11,983 bases of DNA from an uncultured Arenimonas sp. GTDB taxonomy: Bacteria > Pseudomonadota > Gammaproteobacteria > Xanthomonadales > Xanthomonadaceae. The position numbers were made by a program, and so were the translations under genes. The stretch's first letter is position 1. Every line of letters begins with the position of its first letter. The stretch spans positions 1 through 11,983 of the forward strand of contig CAMLKR010000060.1 of assembly GCA_946480565.1 (NCBI GenBank), read 5' to 3'. Positions 1 to 8,950 of this stretch are shown here, in pieces. Under the pieces are notes generated by a model. The model was not told the origin of the DNA. It saw only the letters and a program-made list of their open reading frames with translations, and made no database searches.

Positions 1-689
1 GCATGATGGCCTTCTGGTACCACTTCGCGATCCTGTTCGAGGCCCTGTTCATCCTGACCGCGGTGGATGCCGGCACCCGCGCCGGCCGCTTCATGCTGCA
101 GGACCTGCTCGGCAACTTCGTGCCGGCGATGCGCAGGACCGAATCCTGGGGCGCCAACCTGGCGGCCACCGCCGGCTGCGTCGCACTGTGGGGCTATTTC
201 CTCTACCAGGGCGTCACCGACCCGCTGGGCGGCATCAACATGCTGTGGCCGCTGTTCGGCATCGCCAACCAGATGCTGGCGGGCATCGCGCTGATGCTGT
301 GCACGGTGGTGCTGTTCAAGATGAAGAAGCAGCGCTACGCATGGGTGTCGATCCTGCCGACCACCTGGCTGCTGATCTGCACGACCTACGCCGGCTGGAT
401 CAAGATCTTCGACGCCAACCCGGCGGTGGGATTCCTGGCCCAGGCCAACCGCTACCGCGACGCGATCGCGCGGGGCGAGCTGATCGCACCGTCGAAGGAC
501 TTCGACGGCATGGCCCAGATCATGTTCAACAACTACGTCAACGCCGGGCTGACGGCGCTGTTCCTGGGCGTGGTGCTGAGCGTGCTGTTCTACTCGGTGC
601 TGGCGATCCGCAAGGCGCAGGCCAACCCGGCGCGCAGCGACCGCGAGGCAGCCTACGTGGCCCTTCGCGCCGACCAGATGAACCTGTGA
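1..689 (+). CDS. cstA: Carbon starvation protein A (CstA), C-terminal part, cut by window edge
   Basis: Inner-membrane transporter of the CstA/BtsT family, which takes up pyruvate and has been linked to peptide uptake during carbon starvation. About 228 C-terminal residues are visible; the frame is open to the left edge, so the ATG at base 3 is internal (full-length relatives have roughly 690 residues). Family signatures are easy to read: AVDAGTRAGRFMLQDLLGNF near residue 20, WPLFGIANQMLAG near residue 82, and TTWLLICTTYAGWIKIF near residue 120, all closely matching E. coli CstA. Several long hydrophobic segments (about residues 5-20, 50-67, 83-104, 115-135, 183-202) fit the five-helix C-terminal domain. 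The gene ends with TGA 11 bases before the ybdD-like gene, so the two are very probably cotranscribed. Whether the substrate is pyruvate or peptides cannot be read from this fragment. Confidence 0.95.
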   Translation, partial: MMAFWYHFAILFEALFILTAVDAGTRAGRFMLQDLLGNFVPAMRRTESWGANLAATAGCVALWGYFLYQGVTDPLGGINMLWPLFGIANQMLAGIALMLCTVVLFKMKKQRYAWVSILPTTWLLICTTYAGWIKIFDANPAVGFLAQANRYRDAIARGELIAPSKDFDGMAQIMFNNYVNAGLTALFLGVVLSVLFYSVLAIRKAQANPARSDREAAYVALRADQMNL

Positions 690-700
690 GGCCATTGACC

Positions 701-898
701 ATGCCCACCATCGACCTGAAGAGCGCCTGGCGGCGCACCGTGCAGACGGCGCGCCTGATGGTCGGCCTGCCCGACTACGCCCGCTACGCCGCCCACGTGC
801 GGGAACACCACCCCGAACGCGAGCCGATGAGCGAGGCCGAGTTCTTCCGCGCCTGCCAGCAGGCGCGCTACGGCAGCGGCCAGGGCCGCTGCTGCTGA
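701..898 (+). CDS. YbdD/YjiX family small protein (DUF466), CstA partner
   Basis: A 65-residue protein of the YbdD/YjiX (DUF466) family. The body matches E. coli YbdD along its whole length: LMVGLPDYARYAAHVREHHP near residues 19-38, then PMSEAEFFRACQQARYG, and the characteristic C-terminal pair of cysteines in GRCC. ATG at 701 is chosen because it gives the family's usual length, and TGAGG (687-691), overlapping the cstA stop codon, can act as ribosome binding site 9 bases upstream. It follows cstA by 11 bases, the arrangement seen for cstA-ybdD and btsT-yjiX in enterics, which suggests a role tied to the transporter. The molecular function is not established; the conserved terminal cysteines hint at metal or redox chemistry, which is my inference only. 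It is followed directly by a terminator. Confidence 0.93.
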   Translation: MPTIDLKSAWRRTVQTARLMVGLPDYARYAAHVREHHPEREPMSEAEFFRACQQARYGSGQGRCC

Positions 899-914
899 GT
901 CCGGCGGAAACGGA

Positions 915-938
915 AACGGCCCGCCGAGGCGGGCCGTT
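915..938. terminator. Bidirectional rho-independent terminator between ybdD and purA
   Basis: Ten-base-pair perfect stem (AACGGCCCGC at 915-924 paired with GCGGGCCGTT at 929-938) closed by the loop CGAG. It lies between two convergent genes, 17 bases after the ybdD stop and 27 bases after the purA stop. The + side is followed by CCTTC, a poor T tract; the - side is followed by TTCCGTTTCCG, somewhat better. Position and symmetry suggest that it serves both transcripts. Confidence 0.8.
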
Positions 939-964
939 CCTTCACGCAAACACCTGTCGCAAGA

Positions 965-2609
<1,645 letters not shown>

Positions 2610-2619
2610 CGCGCCCGGC

Positions 2620-3492
2620 TCAGCGCTTGTCGTTGCCGAAGTAGCGCAGGAACTCCGAATCCGGGTCGAGCACCATCACCGTCTGGCCATCGGCCATCGA
2701 ATTACGGTAGGCCTCGAGGCTGCGGTAGAAGGCGTAGAACTCCGCGTCCTGGCCGTAGGCCTGGGCATAGATCTCGGACGCGCGGGCATCGCCTTCGCCC
2801 CGCAGCTTCTGGGCGTCGCGCTCGGCCTCGGCGATGGTCACCTGGCGCTGGCGGTCGGCCTCGGAGCGGATGGTCTCGCTCTGCTCCACGCCCTCGGCGC
2901 GCAGCTGGTTGGCGACCTGGGTGCGCTCGGTGCTCATGCGCGAGTAGACCGTGCGCAGGATGTTGCTGTCGTCCGGCAGGTTGATGCGCTTGATGCGCAC
3001 GTCGACCACCTGGATGCCCAGCGACTTGGCGCCGCGGTTGACCGCCTCGAGGAAGTTGCCCGACAGCTCGGCGCGGCCGGCGGAAACGACCTCCTGCAGC
3101 GTGCGCTGGTTGATCTCGTTGCGCAGGGCGTTCTTGACGATCGGGGTCAGGCGCTGGCGCGCGGCCTCTTCGTTGCCGCCGTTGGCGGCGCGGTAGTAGG
3201 TCGCCACGTCGTCGATCTTCCACTTGACGAAGAAATCGACGCTGACGTCCTTCTTCTCGGAGGTCAGGTAGCGTTCCGGGGCGTCGTCCAGCGAGAGGAT
3301 GCGCTGGTCGAAGCGGCGCACCTCCTCCACCAGCGGCCACTTGAAGTGCAGGCCGGGCTCGAGGTCGCTGCGGACCACGCGGCCGAGGTTGAGCACGATC
3401 GCGGTCTGGCTTTCGCTGACCACGAACACCGAACCCATCGCGGCCAGCAGGCCGGCGATGGCGAGGAACAGGATGACGGTGAAGCTGCGCAT
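2620..3492 (-). CDS. hflC: HflC, SPFH/prohibitin-domain modulator of FtsH
   Basis: Inner-membrane protein with a large periplasmic SPFH (band 7) domain. With HflK it forms a cage around the FtsH protease and restrains degradation of membrane proteins. The 290 residues begin with a signal-anchor helix (about 4-24), followed by the SPFH domain starting VVSESQTAIVLNLGRVV and containing GLHFKWPLVEEVRRFDQRIL. The long charged helical part includes MSTERTQVANQLRAEGVEQS and the repeated Ala/Glu/Arg stretch EAERDAQKLRGEGDARAS. The protein is shorter than E. coli HflC (334) but ends with the normal DPDSEFLRYF. The ATG at 3492 is chosen because it puts the membrane anchor at the N-terminus; the frame is open 18 codons further, inside hflK. 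Only one base separates the hflK stop from this ATG, a typical sign of translational coupling. Confidence 0.96.
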   Translation of the reverse strand: MRSFTVILFLAIAGLLAAMGSVFVVSESQTAIVLNLGRVVRSDLEPGLHFKWPLVEEVRRFDQRILSLDDAPERYLTSEKKDVSVDFFVKWKIDDVATYYRAANGGNEEAARQRLTPIVKNALRNEINQRTLQEVVSAGRAELSGNFLEAVNRGAKSLGIQVVDVRIKRINLPDDSNILRTVYSRMSTERTQVANQLRAEGVEQSETIRSEADRQRQVTIAEAERDAQKLRGEGDARASEIYAQAYGQDAEFYAFYRSLEAYRNSMADGQTVMVLDPDSEFLRYFGNDKR

Positions 3493-3493
3493 G

Positions 3494-4609
3494 TCAGCGG
3501 CCTCCCTGGCGGCGGTCGGCGCGGGGATCGCGCTCGGGGGTGGCATCGGCGGGCGTGGCCGGCGCGGCCTGGGTGGCCGGCAGGCGGATCACCGGGGCCT
3601 CGGCCGGCGCACCGGTGCGGGCGGCATTGCCGCCGATCGGCAGGTACAGGATGTTGTCGTTGCCGCCGATCACCTTCGGGTTGCCGGCCAGCACCTGCTG
3701 CATGGTTTCCAGGTAGAGGCGCTTGCGGGTGACCTCGGGCGCCTGGCGGTATTCGGCCGCGAGCAGGCTGAAGCGCTGCGCGTCGCCCTCGGCGCGGGCG
3801 ATCGCCGCGACCCGGTAACCCTCGGCCTCGGTGCGCAGGCGCGCGGCCACGCCGCGGGCCTCGGGCAGCACCTTGCTGGCGTAGGCACGGGCCTCGTTCT
3901 CGATGCGGTTCTTGTCTTCGCGGGCGCTGATGGCGTCGTCGAAGGCTTCCTTCACCTCTTCCGGCGGACGCGCGTCCTGCAGGTTGAAGTTCACGACGGT
4001 CAGGCCGGTCTGGTAGAAGTCCAGGGACTCCTGCAGGCGCTCCTGCGAGGCGATCACCAGCGCGGCGCGGTCGAACAGAACGGTGTCCATGGTGCTGCGA
4101 CCCACGACCTCGCGCACGGCGCTTTCGGCGGCGTCCTTGAGGGTCTGCTCCGGGTTCACCGAGCCGAACAGGAACAGGCGCGGGTTGTCGCGGCGGTACT
4201 GGGCGTTGAACTTGATGTCGATCAGGTTCTCGTCCTTGGTCAGCACGCGCACCTGGTCGGTCACTTCGACCACGGCGGTGGCGTCCACGATCGTCACCGA
4301 CTCGACCGGCCACGGCCACTTGAAGTTCGGACCCGGGGTCATGATGCGGTTGAACTCGCCGAAGCGCAGCACCACGCCGCGCTGGCGTTCGTCGATCAGC
4401 TTGAAGCTGTTGAACAGCACCCAGATGACGACCAGACCCAGCACCCAGGGCAGCGGGTTGAAGCCATTGGCCGCGGCGCTGCCGCGCCCGCCGCCGGAAC
4501 CGCCGCCGAACATGCCCTTGAGTCGGTTGAGGAAGGCTTCGACCTCGTTGCCGGGGTCCTTGCCCTTCCAGGGATCTTGGTTGCCTTTTCCAGGCTGGTT
4601 CCAGGCCAT
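3494..4609 (-). CDS. hflK: HflK, SPFH/prohibitin-domain modulator of FtsH
   Basis: Partner of HflC in the membrane complex that surrounds and controls FtsH. The 371-residue protein begins MAWNQPGKGNQDPW, as in the family, followed by a Gly-rich cytoplasmic stretch (about 34-50), one membrane helix (about 53-69), and the SPFH domain from DERQRGVVLRFGEF (73-86). The expected VVNFNLQDARPPEEVKEAF and the long Ala/Glu/Arg-rich helix follow. The C-terminal tail is rich in Pro, Ala and charged residues and is the variable part. The length is somewhat below E. coli HflK (419), with a shorter N-terminal Gly/Pro region. A GGAG ribosome binding site lies 5 bases before the ATG. The hflX stop is 66 bases upstream. 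The ftsH gene itself is at 11229-11983 in this same window. Confidence 0.97.
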   Translation of the reverse strand: MAWNQPGKGNQDPWKGKDPGNEVEAFLNRLKGMFGGGSGGGRGSAAANGFNPLPWVLGLVVIWVLFNSFKLIDERQRGVVLRFGEFNRIMTPGPNFKWPWPVESVTIVDATAVVEVTDQVRVLTKDENLIDIKFNAQYRRDNPRLFLFGSVNPEQTLKDAAESAVREVVGRSTMDTVLFDRAALVIASQERLQESLDFYQTGLTVVNFNLQDARPPEEVKEAFDDAISAREDKNRIENEARAYASKVLPEARGVAARLRTEAEGYRVAAIARAEGDAQRFSLLAAEYRQAPEVTRKRLYLETMQQVLAGNPKVIGGNDNILYLPIGGNAARTGAPAEAPVIRLPATQAAPATPADATPERDPRADRRQGGR

Positions 4610-4642
4610 GCTTGCTCCGTCGCGCGCCGCCGGGGCCGTTGC

Positions 4643-4677
4643 CCTGGCAGGGGCCAGGATCGGGGAAAGCGCGCTTT
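4643..4677 (-). repeat. Two small inverted repeats in the hflX-hflK spacer
   Basis: CCTGGC (4643-4648) and GCCAGG (4653-4658) form a 6-bp stem around AGGG. A second perfect 12-base palindrome, AAAGCGCGCTTT (4666-4677), overlaps the hflX stop codon. Neither is followed by a clear T tract on the - strand, so they are more likely intercistronic RNA structures than full terminators. Confidence 0.4.
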
Positions 4678-5992
4678 AGTCAGTGTCGGGATTGTAGGTA
4701 GGGGCGCCGGGGGCCACAAGCAAGAGGGCGTGAAGCGGATGGCCGCCCGGTTCGGCCGCCAGGCGCTCCGCGGCGGCCCACGGCAGATCAAGCACGAGAC
4801 GCCAGCCGGTCTCCTCCGCCTGTTCGGACCGGACGGCACCGGCGGCATGCAGCCGCGCCCGCAGCCGGCCGTGGTCGGCCGCCAGGTGCAGTTCGCCGGT
4901 GAAGCGGCGCTCGGCGAAGCGGCGGATCAGCAGGTCGCGCAGCAGGTCCAGGCCCAGCCCGTCGCGGGCCGACAGCCAGACCCGTTCGCGGCCGCCGGCC
5001 TCCGGGTCCAGGCGCGGCGTGGCGCCCTCGATCCGGTCGATCTTGTTGAACACCAGCACCTGCGGGATGTCGCCGGCGCCGATTTCCTCCAGCACCTTGT
5101 CGACCTGGCCGATGCGCTCGTCGCGCAGTTCGTCGGCGGCGTCGATGACGTGCAGCAGCAGGTCGGCCTCGCGCGCCTCGGCCAGGGTCGAGCGGAAGGC
5201 CGCGACCAGCTCGTGCGGCAGGTCGCGCACGAAACCCACCGTGTCGGACAGCACCAGCGGGGCGACGCCGTCGACCCGGCGCACGGTCGGGTCCAGCGTG
5301 GCGAACAGGCGGTCGTCGGCGTACACGCCCGAGCCCGTCAGCGCATTGAACAGCGTCGACTTGCCGGCATTGGTGTAGCCGACCAGGGCCACGCGCGGCA
5401 CCTCGTTGCGGATGCGCGCGCGGCGCATCTGGGTGCGCTGCACCTCGACCTTGTCCAGCCGCGCCTGCAGCGATTCGAGCTTCTTCTGCAGCATGCGCTT
5501 GTCGAGCTCGAGCTGGGTCTCGCCCGGGCCGCGCAGGCCGATGGCGCCGCCGCGCTGGCGCTCCAGGTGGGTCCAGCCGCGCACCAGGCGCGTGGCCCAG
5601 TGCTTGAGCTGGGCCAGTTCGACCTGCAGCTTGCCTTCGTGCGTCGCGGCGCGCTGGGCGAATATGTCCAGGATCAGGCCGGTGCGGTCGACCACGCGGC
5701 GCTTGAGCGCTTTCTCGAGGTTGCGCTCCTGGCCGGGCGTGAGCAGGTGGTTGACCAGGACCAGGTCGGCTCCGGTGGCCTCGCAGGCCGAGGCGACCTC
5801 GTCGAGCTTGCCGGTGCCGATGTAGTAGGCGGCGTTCGGCGTCTCGACCCGTGCGGTGACGGTGCCGACCACGGTCGCACCGGCCGAACGGGCCAGTTCC
5901 GAGAATTCCTCCAGCAGGGCCGGGTCCTGCCGACCCGGCGCATGCGGCTGGATCAGCAGGGCGCGTTCGCCCTTGCGGGCGCGCTCAAACAT
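4676..5992 (-). CDS. hflX: GTPase HflX
   Basis: Ribosome-associated GTPase of the Obg-HflX superfamily, which in E. coli splits stalled 70S ribosomes, for example after heat stress. The 438 residues show the HflX N-terminal domain (YYIGTGKLDEV near 56-66), the family-specific GGAIGLRGPGETQLELDKR (148-166), a coiled-coil linker (about 168-195), then the G domain. The G motifs are G1 GYTNAGKS (205-212), G2 in ATLDPT (231-236), G3 DTVG (250-253), G4 NKID (316-319) and G5 SAR (341-343). All nucleotide-binding residues are present. The C-terminal domain runs to PTYNPDTD. It starts 15 bases after the hfq stop, matching the common hfq-hflX pair, so cotranscription is likely. The ATG at 5992 gives the family length. 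Confidence 0.97.
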   Translation of the reverse strand: MFERARKGERALLIQPHAPGRQDPALLEEFSELARSAGATVVGTVTARVETPNAAYYIGTGKLDEVASACEATGADLVLVNHLLTPGQERNLEKALKRRVVDRTGLILDIFAQRAATHEGKLQVELAQLKHWATRLVRGWTHLERQRGGAIGLRGPGETQLELDKRMLQKKLESLQARLDKVEVQRTQMRRARIRNEVPRVALVGYTNAGKSTLFNALTGSGVYADDRLFATLDPTVRRVDGVAPLVLSDTVGFVRDLPHELVAAFRSTLAEAREADLLLHVIDAADELRDERIGQVDKVLEEIGAGDIPQVLVFNKIDRIEGATPRLDPEAGGRERVWLSARDGLGLDLLRDLLIRRFAERRFTGELHLAADHGRLRARLHAAGAVRSEQAEETGWRLVLDLPWAAAERLAAEPGGHPLHALLLVAPGAPTYNPDTD

Positions 5993-6007
5993 CGGAGTCC
6001 AGGCGGC

Positions 6008-6286
6008 TCAATCGTCCTGGCCCGCCTCGTCCTCGTCGCCACCGCCGGCCGACGCGACCGCGCCGCCGCCCGGGCCGACACGCACGTTGCGCGCGGGCAC
6101 CACGGTGGAGATGGCGTGTTTGTAGACCATCTGGCTGACGGTGTTGCGGAGCAGGACGACGAACTGGTCGAAGCTCTCGATGGTGCCCTGCAGCTTGATG
6201 CCGTTGACCAGGTAGATCGAGACGGGGATGCGCTCGCGGCGCAGGGCATTCAGGAAGGGATCCTGGAGGGATTGGCCTTTGGACAT
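6008..6286 (-). CDS. hfq: RNA chaperone Hfq
   Basis: Hexameric Sm-like RNA chaperone that pairs small RNAs with messages. The 92-residue protein is nearly identical to E. coli Hfq through residue 66. It has KGQSLQDPF (3-11) with proximal-site Gln8, the arginine rim RRER (16-19), the Sm1 motif around [12 protein letters not shown] with distal-face Tyr25 and Lys31, and the Sm2 motif [10 protein letters not shown] with the conserved KH. The tail is short and Gly-rich and ends in an acidic cluster, DEDEAGQDD, which resembles the acidic tip that in E. coli releases RNA from the rim. GGAG lies 5 bases before the ATG. The 97-base upstream spacer holds a candidate promoter and two inverted repeats, so the gene may be transcribed and regulated independently of miaA. 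Confidence 0.98.
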   Translation of the reverse strand: MSKGQSLQDPFLNALRRERIPVSIYLVNGIKLQGTIESFDQFVVLLRNTVSQMVYKHAISTVVPARNVRVGPGGGAVASAGGGDEDEAGQDD

Positions 6287-6311
6287 GTGGACTCCGTTCT
6301 TCTTGTTGTGG

Positions 6312-6354
6312 CGCGCCAGCTGGCGCGATTTGCGGCCAAAGGGTCCGAGGCCGC
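6312..6354 (-). repeat. Two inverted repeats in the hfq leader
   Basis: A perfect 16-base palindrome, CGCGCCAGCTGGCGCG (6312-6327), lies 25 bases ahead of the hfq ATG. A second inverted repeat, GCGGCC (6332-6337) with GGCCGC (6349-6354), precedes it in the transcript. As RNA the second can form a hairpin; the palindrome has no loop, so it would either lose central pairs or act as a DNA operator. Both would fall in the 5' untranslated region made from the candidate promoter at 6365-6393. Confidence 0.55.
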
Positions 6355-6364
6355 GAATGCCGGG

Positions 6365-6393
6365 ATTCTAGCAGCAGTCGGCGTTAGGGTCGG
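6365..6393 (-). promoter_or_regulatory. Candidate extended -10 promoter of hfq
   Basis: On the - strand TGCTAGAAT (6373-6365) combines an extended -10 TG with TAGAAT, five of six matches to TATAAT. The -35 region CCGACC (6393-6388), 17 bases upstream, matches TTGACA only at GAC, which an extended -10 can tolerate. It overlaps the miaA stop codon and would give a leader of about 70 bases for hfq-hflX. Confidence 0.5.
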
Positions 6394-7322
6394 GTCACGA
6401 AGGCCCGCAGCGCCGACTCGAGCCCGGCGCGTCCGGTCGCCGGATCGAACCAGCGCGCGTCCCGCTGGGCGCGCAGCCAGGTGAGCTGGCGCTTGGCCAG
6501 CTGGCGGGTGGCGGCGATGGCCTCGGCGCGGAAGGTGGCGGCATCGGTGGCGCCGTCCAGGTGGCGCCAGGCCTGTCGATAGCCTACCGCCCGCATGGAC
6601 GGCAGGTCCGGATGCAGGCGCGGGTCGGCACGCAGGCGGTGCATTTCCGCCAGGAAGCCCTGTTCGAGCATCTGGTCGAAACGCCGCTCGATGCGTTCGT
6701 GCAGCACAGAACGGTCCGCAGGCGCCAGCACCAGCTTGAGTACGCGGAACGGGAATATCCGCCGGCCCGCCGCGCCCTGCCAGGCGCTGATCGGCCGGCC
6801 GGTGAGGCGGAATACTTCGAGCGCACGGGTGATGCGCTGCAGGTCGCGTGGCTTGATGCGGGCGCCGGCGACCGGATCGGCCGCGGCCATCTCTGCGTGC
6901 ATCGCGTCCCAGCCGCGCGCCGCGGCCTCCGCGGCGATGCCGGCCCGGACTGCGGTGTCGGCCGACGGCAGCTCGGACAGCCCCTCCAGCAGCGCGCTGA
7001 AGTACAGCCCGGTGCCGCCCGCCAGCAGCGGCACCCTGCCCCGCGCGGCCAGCGCCATCATCGGCGGCATTGCCTCGCGGGCGAAATCGGCGGCGGAGAA
7101 CACTTCGTGCGGGTCGCGTACATCCACCAGATGGTGCGGCGCGCGCGCGCGCGTGGCGGCATCGGGCTTGGCGGCGCCGATGTCCAGCCCACGGTAGACC
7201 AGGGCCGAATCCACGCTGACGATCTCGGTGTCCAGCGCCTGCGCCCAGTCCACCGCCAGCGCGGTCTTGCCCGAGGCGGTGGGACCCATCAGCGCGATGG
7301 CCAGCGGGCGCCGGTCCTGCAT
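6384..7322 (-). CDS. miaA: tRNA dimethylallyltransferase MiaA
   Basis: Transfers the dimethylallyl group to A37 of tRNAs that read codons beginning with U, the first step to i6A/ms2i6A. The length of 312 residues is normal (E. coli 316). Visible motifs are the P-loop GPTASGKT (13-20), [18 protein letters not shown] (37-54) that binds tRNA and substrate, [17 protein letters not shown] near 103-119, [19 protein letters not shown], the catalytic-domain segment [10 protein letters not shown], and the terminal [14 protein letters not shown]. The ATG is 3 bases after the putP stop without an obvious ribosome binding site, so translation is probably coupled to putP. It precedes hfq, as in enteric bacteria. 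A (GC)7 dinucleotide run lies within codons 55-61 or so. Confidence 0.97.
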   Translation of the reverse strand: MQDRRPLAIALMGPTASGKTALAVDWAQALDTEIVSVDSALVYRGLDIGAAKPDAATRARAPHHLVDVRDPHEVFSAADFAREAMPPMMALAARGRVPLLAGGTGLYFSALLEGLSELPSADTAVRAGIAAEAAARGWDAMHAEMAAADPVAGARIKPRDLQRITRALEVFRLTGRPISAWQGAAGRRIFPFRVLKLVLAPADRSVLHERIERRFDQMLEQGFLAEMHRLRADPRLHPDLPSMRAVGYRQAWRHLDGATDAATFRAEAIAATRQLAKRQLTWLRAQRDARWFDPATGRAGLESALRAFVTRP

Positions 7323-7325
7323 GGT

Positions 7326-8816
7326 TCAGACGCCGCTGCGGCGCAGCTCACCCTGCACGCTGTCGAACAGGCCTTCCATCGCGGCGGTCGGCTTGCCCAG
7401 CCGGCTGACCACCACGATCGCCAGCATGGCCAGCACCACGCCCGGCACCATTTCGTAAAGGCCGGTGGCGGCGAAGAACTGCTTCCACAGGATTACCGTA
7501 CCGGCGCCGACCAGCATGCCGGCCAGGGCGCCATCGCGGGTCATGCGCTTCCAGAACAGCGACAGCACGACCACCGGGCCGAAGGCCGCGCCGAAACCGG
7601 CCCAGGCGTAGCTGACCAGCCCGAGCACGCGGCTGTCGGGATCGGAGGCCAGCCAGATCGCCAGCGCCGCGACCGCCAGCACCGCGAGGCGACCGATCCA
7701 GACCAGCTCGCCCTGCCCGGCGGCCGGCCGCAGGAAGCCCTTGTAGAAGTCCTCGGTCAGCGCGCTGGAACAGACCAGCAGCTGGCAGCTCAGCGTGCTC
7801 ATCACCGCGGCCAGGATCGCCGACAGCAGGATGCCGGCGATCCAGGGATTGAACAGCAGGCCGGCCAGCTCGATGAACACGCGTTCCGGATTGGCGGTGA
7901 CCGCGCCGGCCTGGCCCGGGTTGGCCGCGAAGTGCGCGATGCCGAAGAAACCCACGGCCATCGCGCCGACCAGGCACAGCACCATCCAGGTCATGCCGAT
8001 GCGGCGGGCCACCGGGATGGTGCGCACCGACTCGGCCGCCATGAACCGCGCCAGGATGTGCGGCTGGCCGACGTAACCCAGGCCCCAGGCCAGCAGCGAG
8101 ATCACGCCCACCACGCTGGCCCCCTTGAAGAAGTCGAGCTTGGCCGGGTCCACCTGCTCCACCAGGGCCAGGCTCTCGGCCGGGCCGCCCAGGCCCAGGA
8201 TCACGAACACCGGGGTGATGATCAGGGCGAAGATCATCAGCGTGGCCTGCACGGTGTCGGTCCAGCTCACCGCCAGGAAACCGCCGACGAAGGTATAGAG
8301 GATGGTGGCCGCCGCGCCGTACCACATGGCCTGGGCGTAGGGGATGGCGAACACACTCTCGAACAGGCGTGCGCCGGCGACGATGCCCGAGGCGCAGTAG
8401 ACCGCGAAGAAGACCAGGATGATCAGCGCCGACAGCACCCTCAGCAGCTTGCCGCGGTCCTCGAAGCGGTGGGTGAAGTAGTCCGGCAGGGTCAGCGCGT
8501 TCTGGCAACGTTCGGTGTAAAGGCGCAGCGGCGCGGCGACGTAGCGCCAGTTGGCCCAGGCGCCGATCACCAGGCCGATCGCGATCCAGGCCTCGGACAC
8601 GCCATTGAGGTAGAGCGCGCCGGGCAGGCCCAGCAGCAGCCAGCCGCTCATGTCCGAGGCGCCGGCCGACATGGCCGTGACGAAGCTGCCCAGCGAGCGC
8701 CCGCCCAGGATGTAGTCGTCGAAGCTGCGGGTGTAGTACCAGGCGGCGAAGCCGATGCCGACCATGCCGAGGATGTAGATGGCGAAGGTGATGTGCAGCG
8801 GGGACAGCTGGCTCAT
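7326..8816 (-). CDS. putP: Sodium/proline symporter PutP
   Basis: Inner-membrane Na+/proline symporter of the SSS (LeuT-fold) family, 496 residues against 502 in E. coli. About 13 hydrophobic helices are visible along the sequence. Positions agree with E. coli numbering: Asp55 and Ser57 in SAGASDMSGW (50-59) for Na+ and proline, Asp187 in SWTDTVQ, and Ser340-Thr341 in AAVMSTLSCQLLVCSSALTE for the Na2 site. The segment LLAWGLGYVGQPHILARFMA is also typical of PutP rather than of pantothenate or other SSS members. No putA is visible nearby, and miaA follows after 3 bases, so putP may lead the transcript into miaA. The divergent gene is alkB. The region upstream holds only a weak -10-like TAAGCT at 8852-8847. 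Proline as substrate is inferred from the conserved residues. Confidence 0.93.
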   Translation of the reverse strand: MSQLSPLHITFAIYILGMVGIGFAAWYYTRSFDDYILGGRSLGSFVTAMSAGASDMSGWLLLGLPGALYLNGVSEAWIAIGLVIGAWANWRYVAAPLRLYTERCQNALTLPDYFTHRFEDRGKLLRVLSALIILVFFAVYCASGIVAGARLFESVFAIPYAQAMWYGAAATILYTFVGGFLAVSWTDTVQATLMIFALIITPVFVILGLGGPAESLALVEQVDPAKLDFFKGASVVGVISLLAWGLGYVGQPHILARFMAAESVRTIPVARRIGMTWMVLCLVGAMAVGFFGIAHFAANPGQAGAVTANPERVFIELAGLLFNPWIAGILLSAILAAVMSTLSCQLLVCSSALTEDFYKGFLRPAAGQGELVWIGRLAVLAVAALAIWLASDPDSRVLGLVSYAWAGFGAAFGPVVVLSLFWKRMTRDGALAGMLVGAGTVILWKQFFAATGLYEMVPGVVLAMLAIVVVSRLGKPTAAMEGLFDSVQGELRRSGV

Positions 8817-8894
8817 GGCGGCTCGTCGGTGGGCGGAGGCCGCGCAAGCTTAGCGCGCCCGGCCGCCGGCGCGCCCGTCCGGGCGGTGCCCCGC

Positions 8895-8922
8895 TTGAAG
8901 GCGCCGGCCGCGGGCGTATGCT
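8895..8922 (+). promoter_or_regulatory. Candidate sigma-70 promoter of alkB
   Basis: TTGAAG (8895-8900, four of six matches to -35) and TATGCT (8917-8922, four of six to -10) are separated by 16 bases. Transcription would begin near 8929. Because the in-frame ATG at 8918 lies inside this -10, the promoter supports the alkB start at 8951. No regulator gene or clear operator is seen in the 134-base putP-alkB spacer. Confidence 0.5.
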
Positions 8923-8950
8923 GGGGCCGGTTCCCGCGGCAGGCCCGTCC

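Noticed and set aside
3299..6484. A 1061-codon open frame on the + strand across hflC, hflK, hflX and hfq
   Set aside because: It is antisense to four clearly recognised genes and its translation is rich in Gly, Ala, Val, His and Gln as expected from a GC-rich complementary frame. No domain is recognisable.
8918..8950. Upstream start for alkB adding 11 residues
   Set aside because: The ATG at 8918 overlaps the candidate -10 and the added residues do not resemble AlkB proteins; 8951 is preferred, although not proven.
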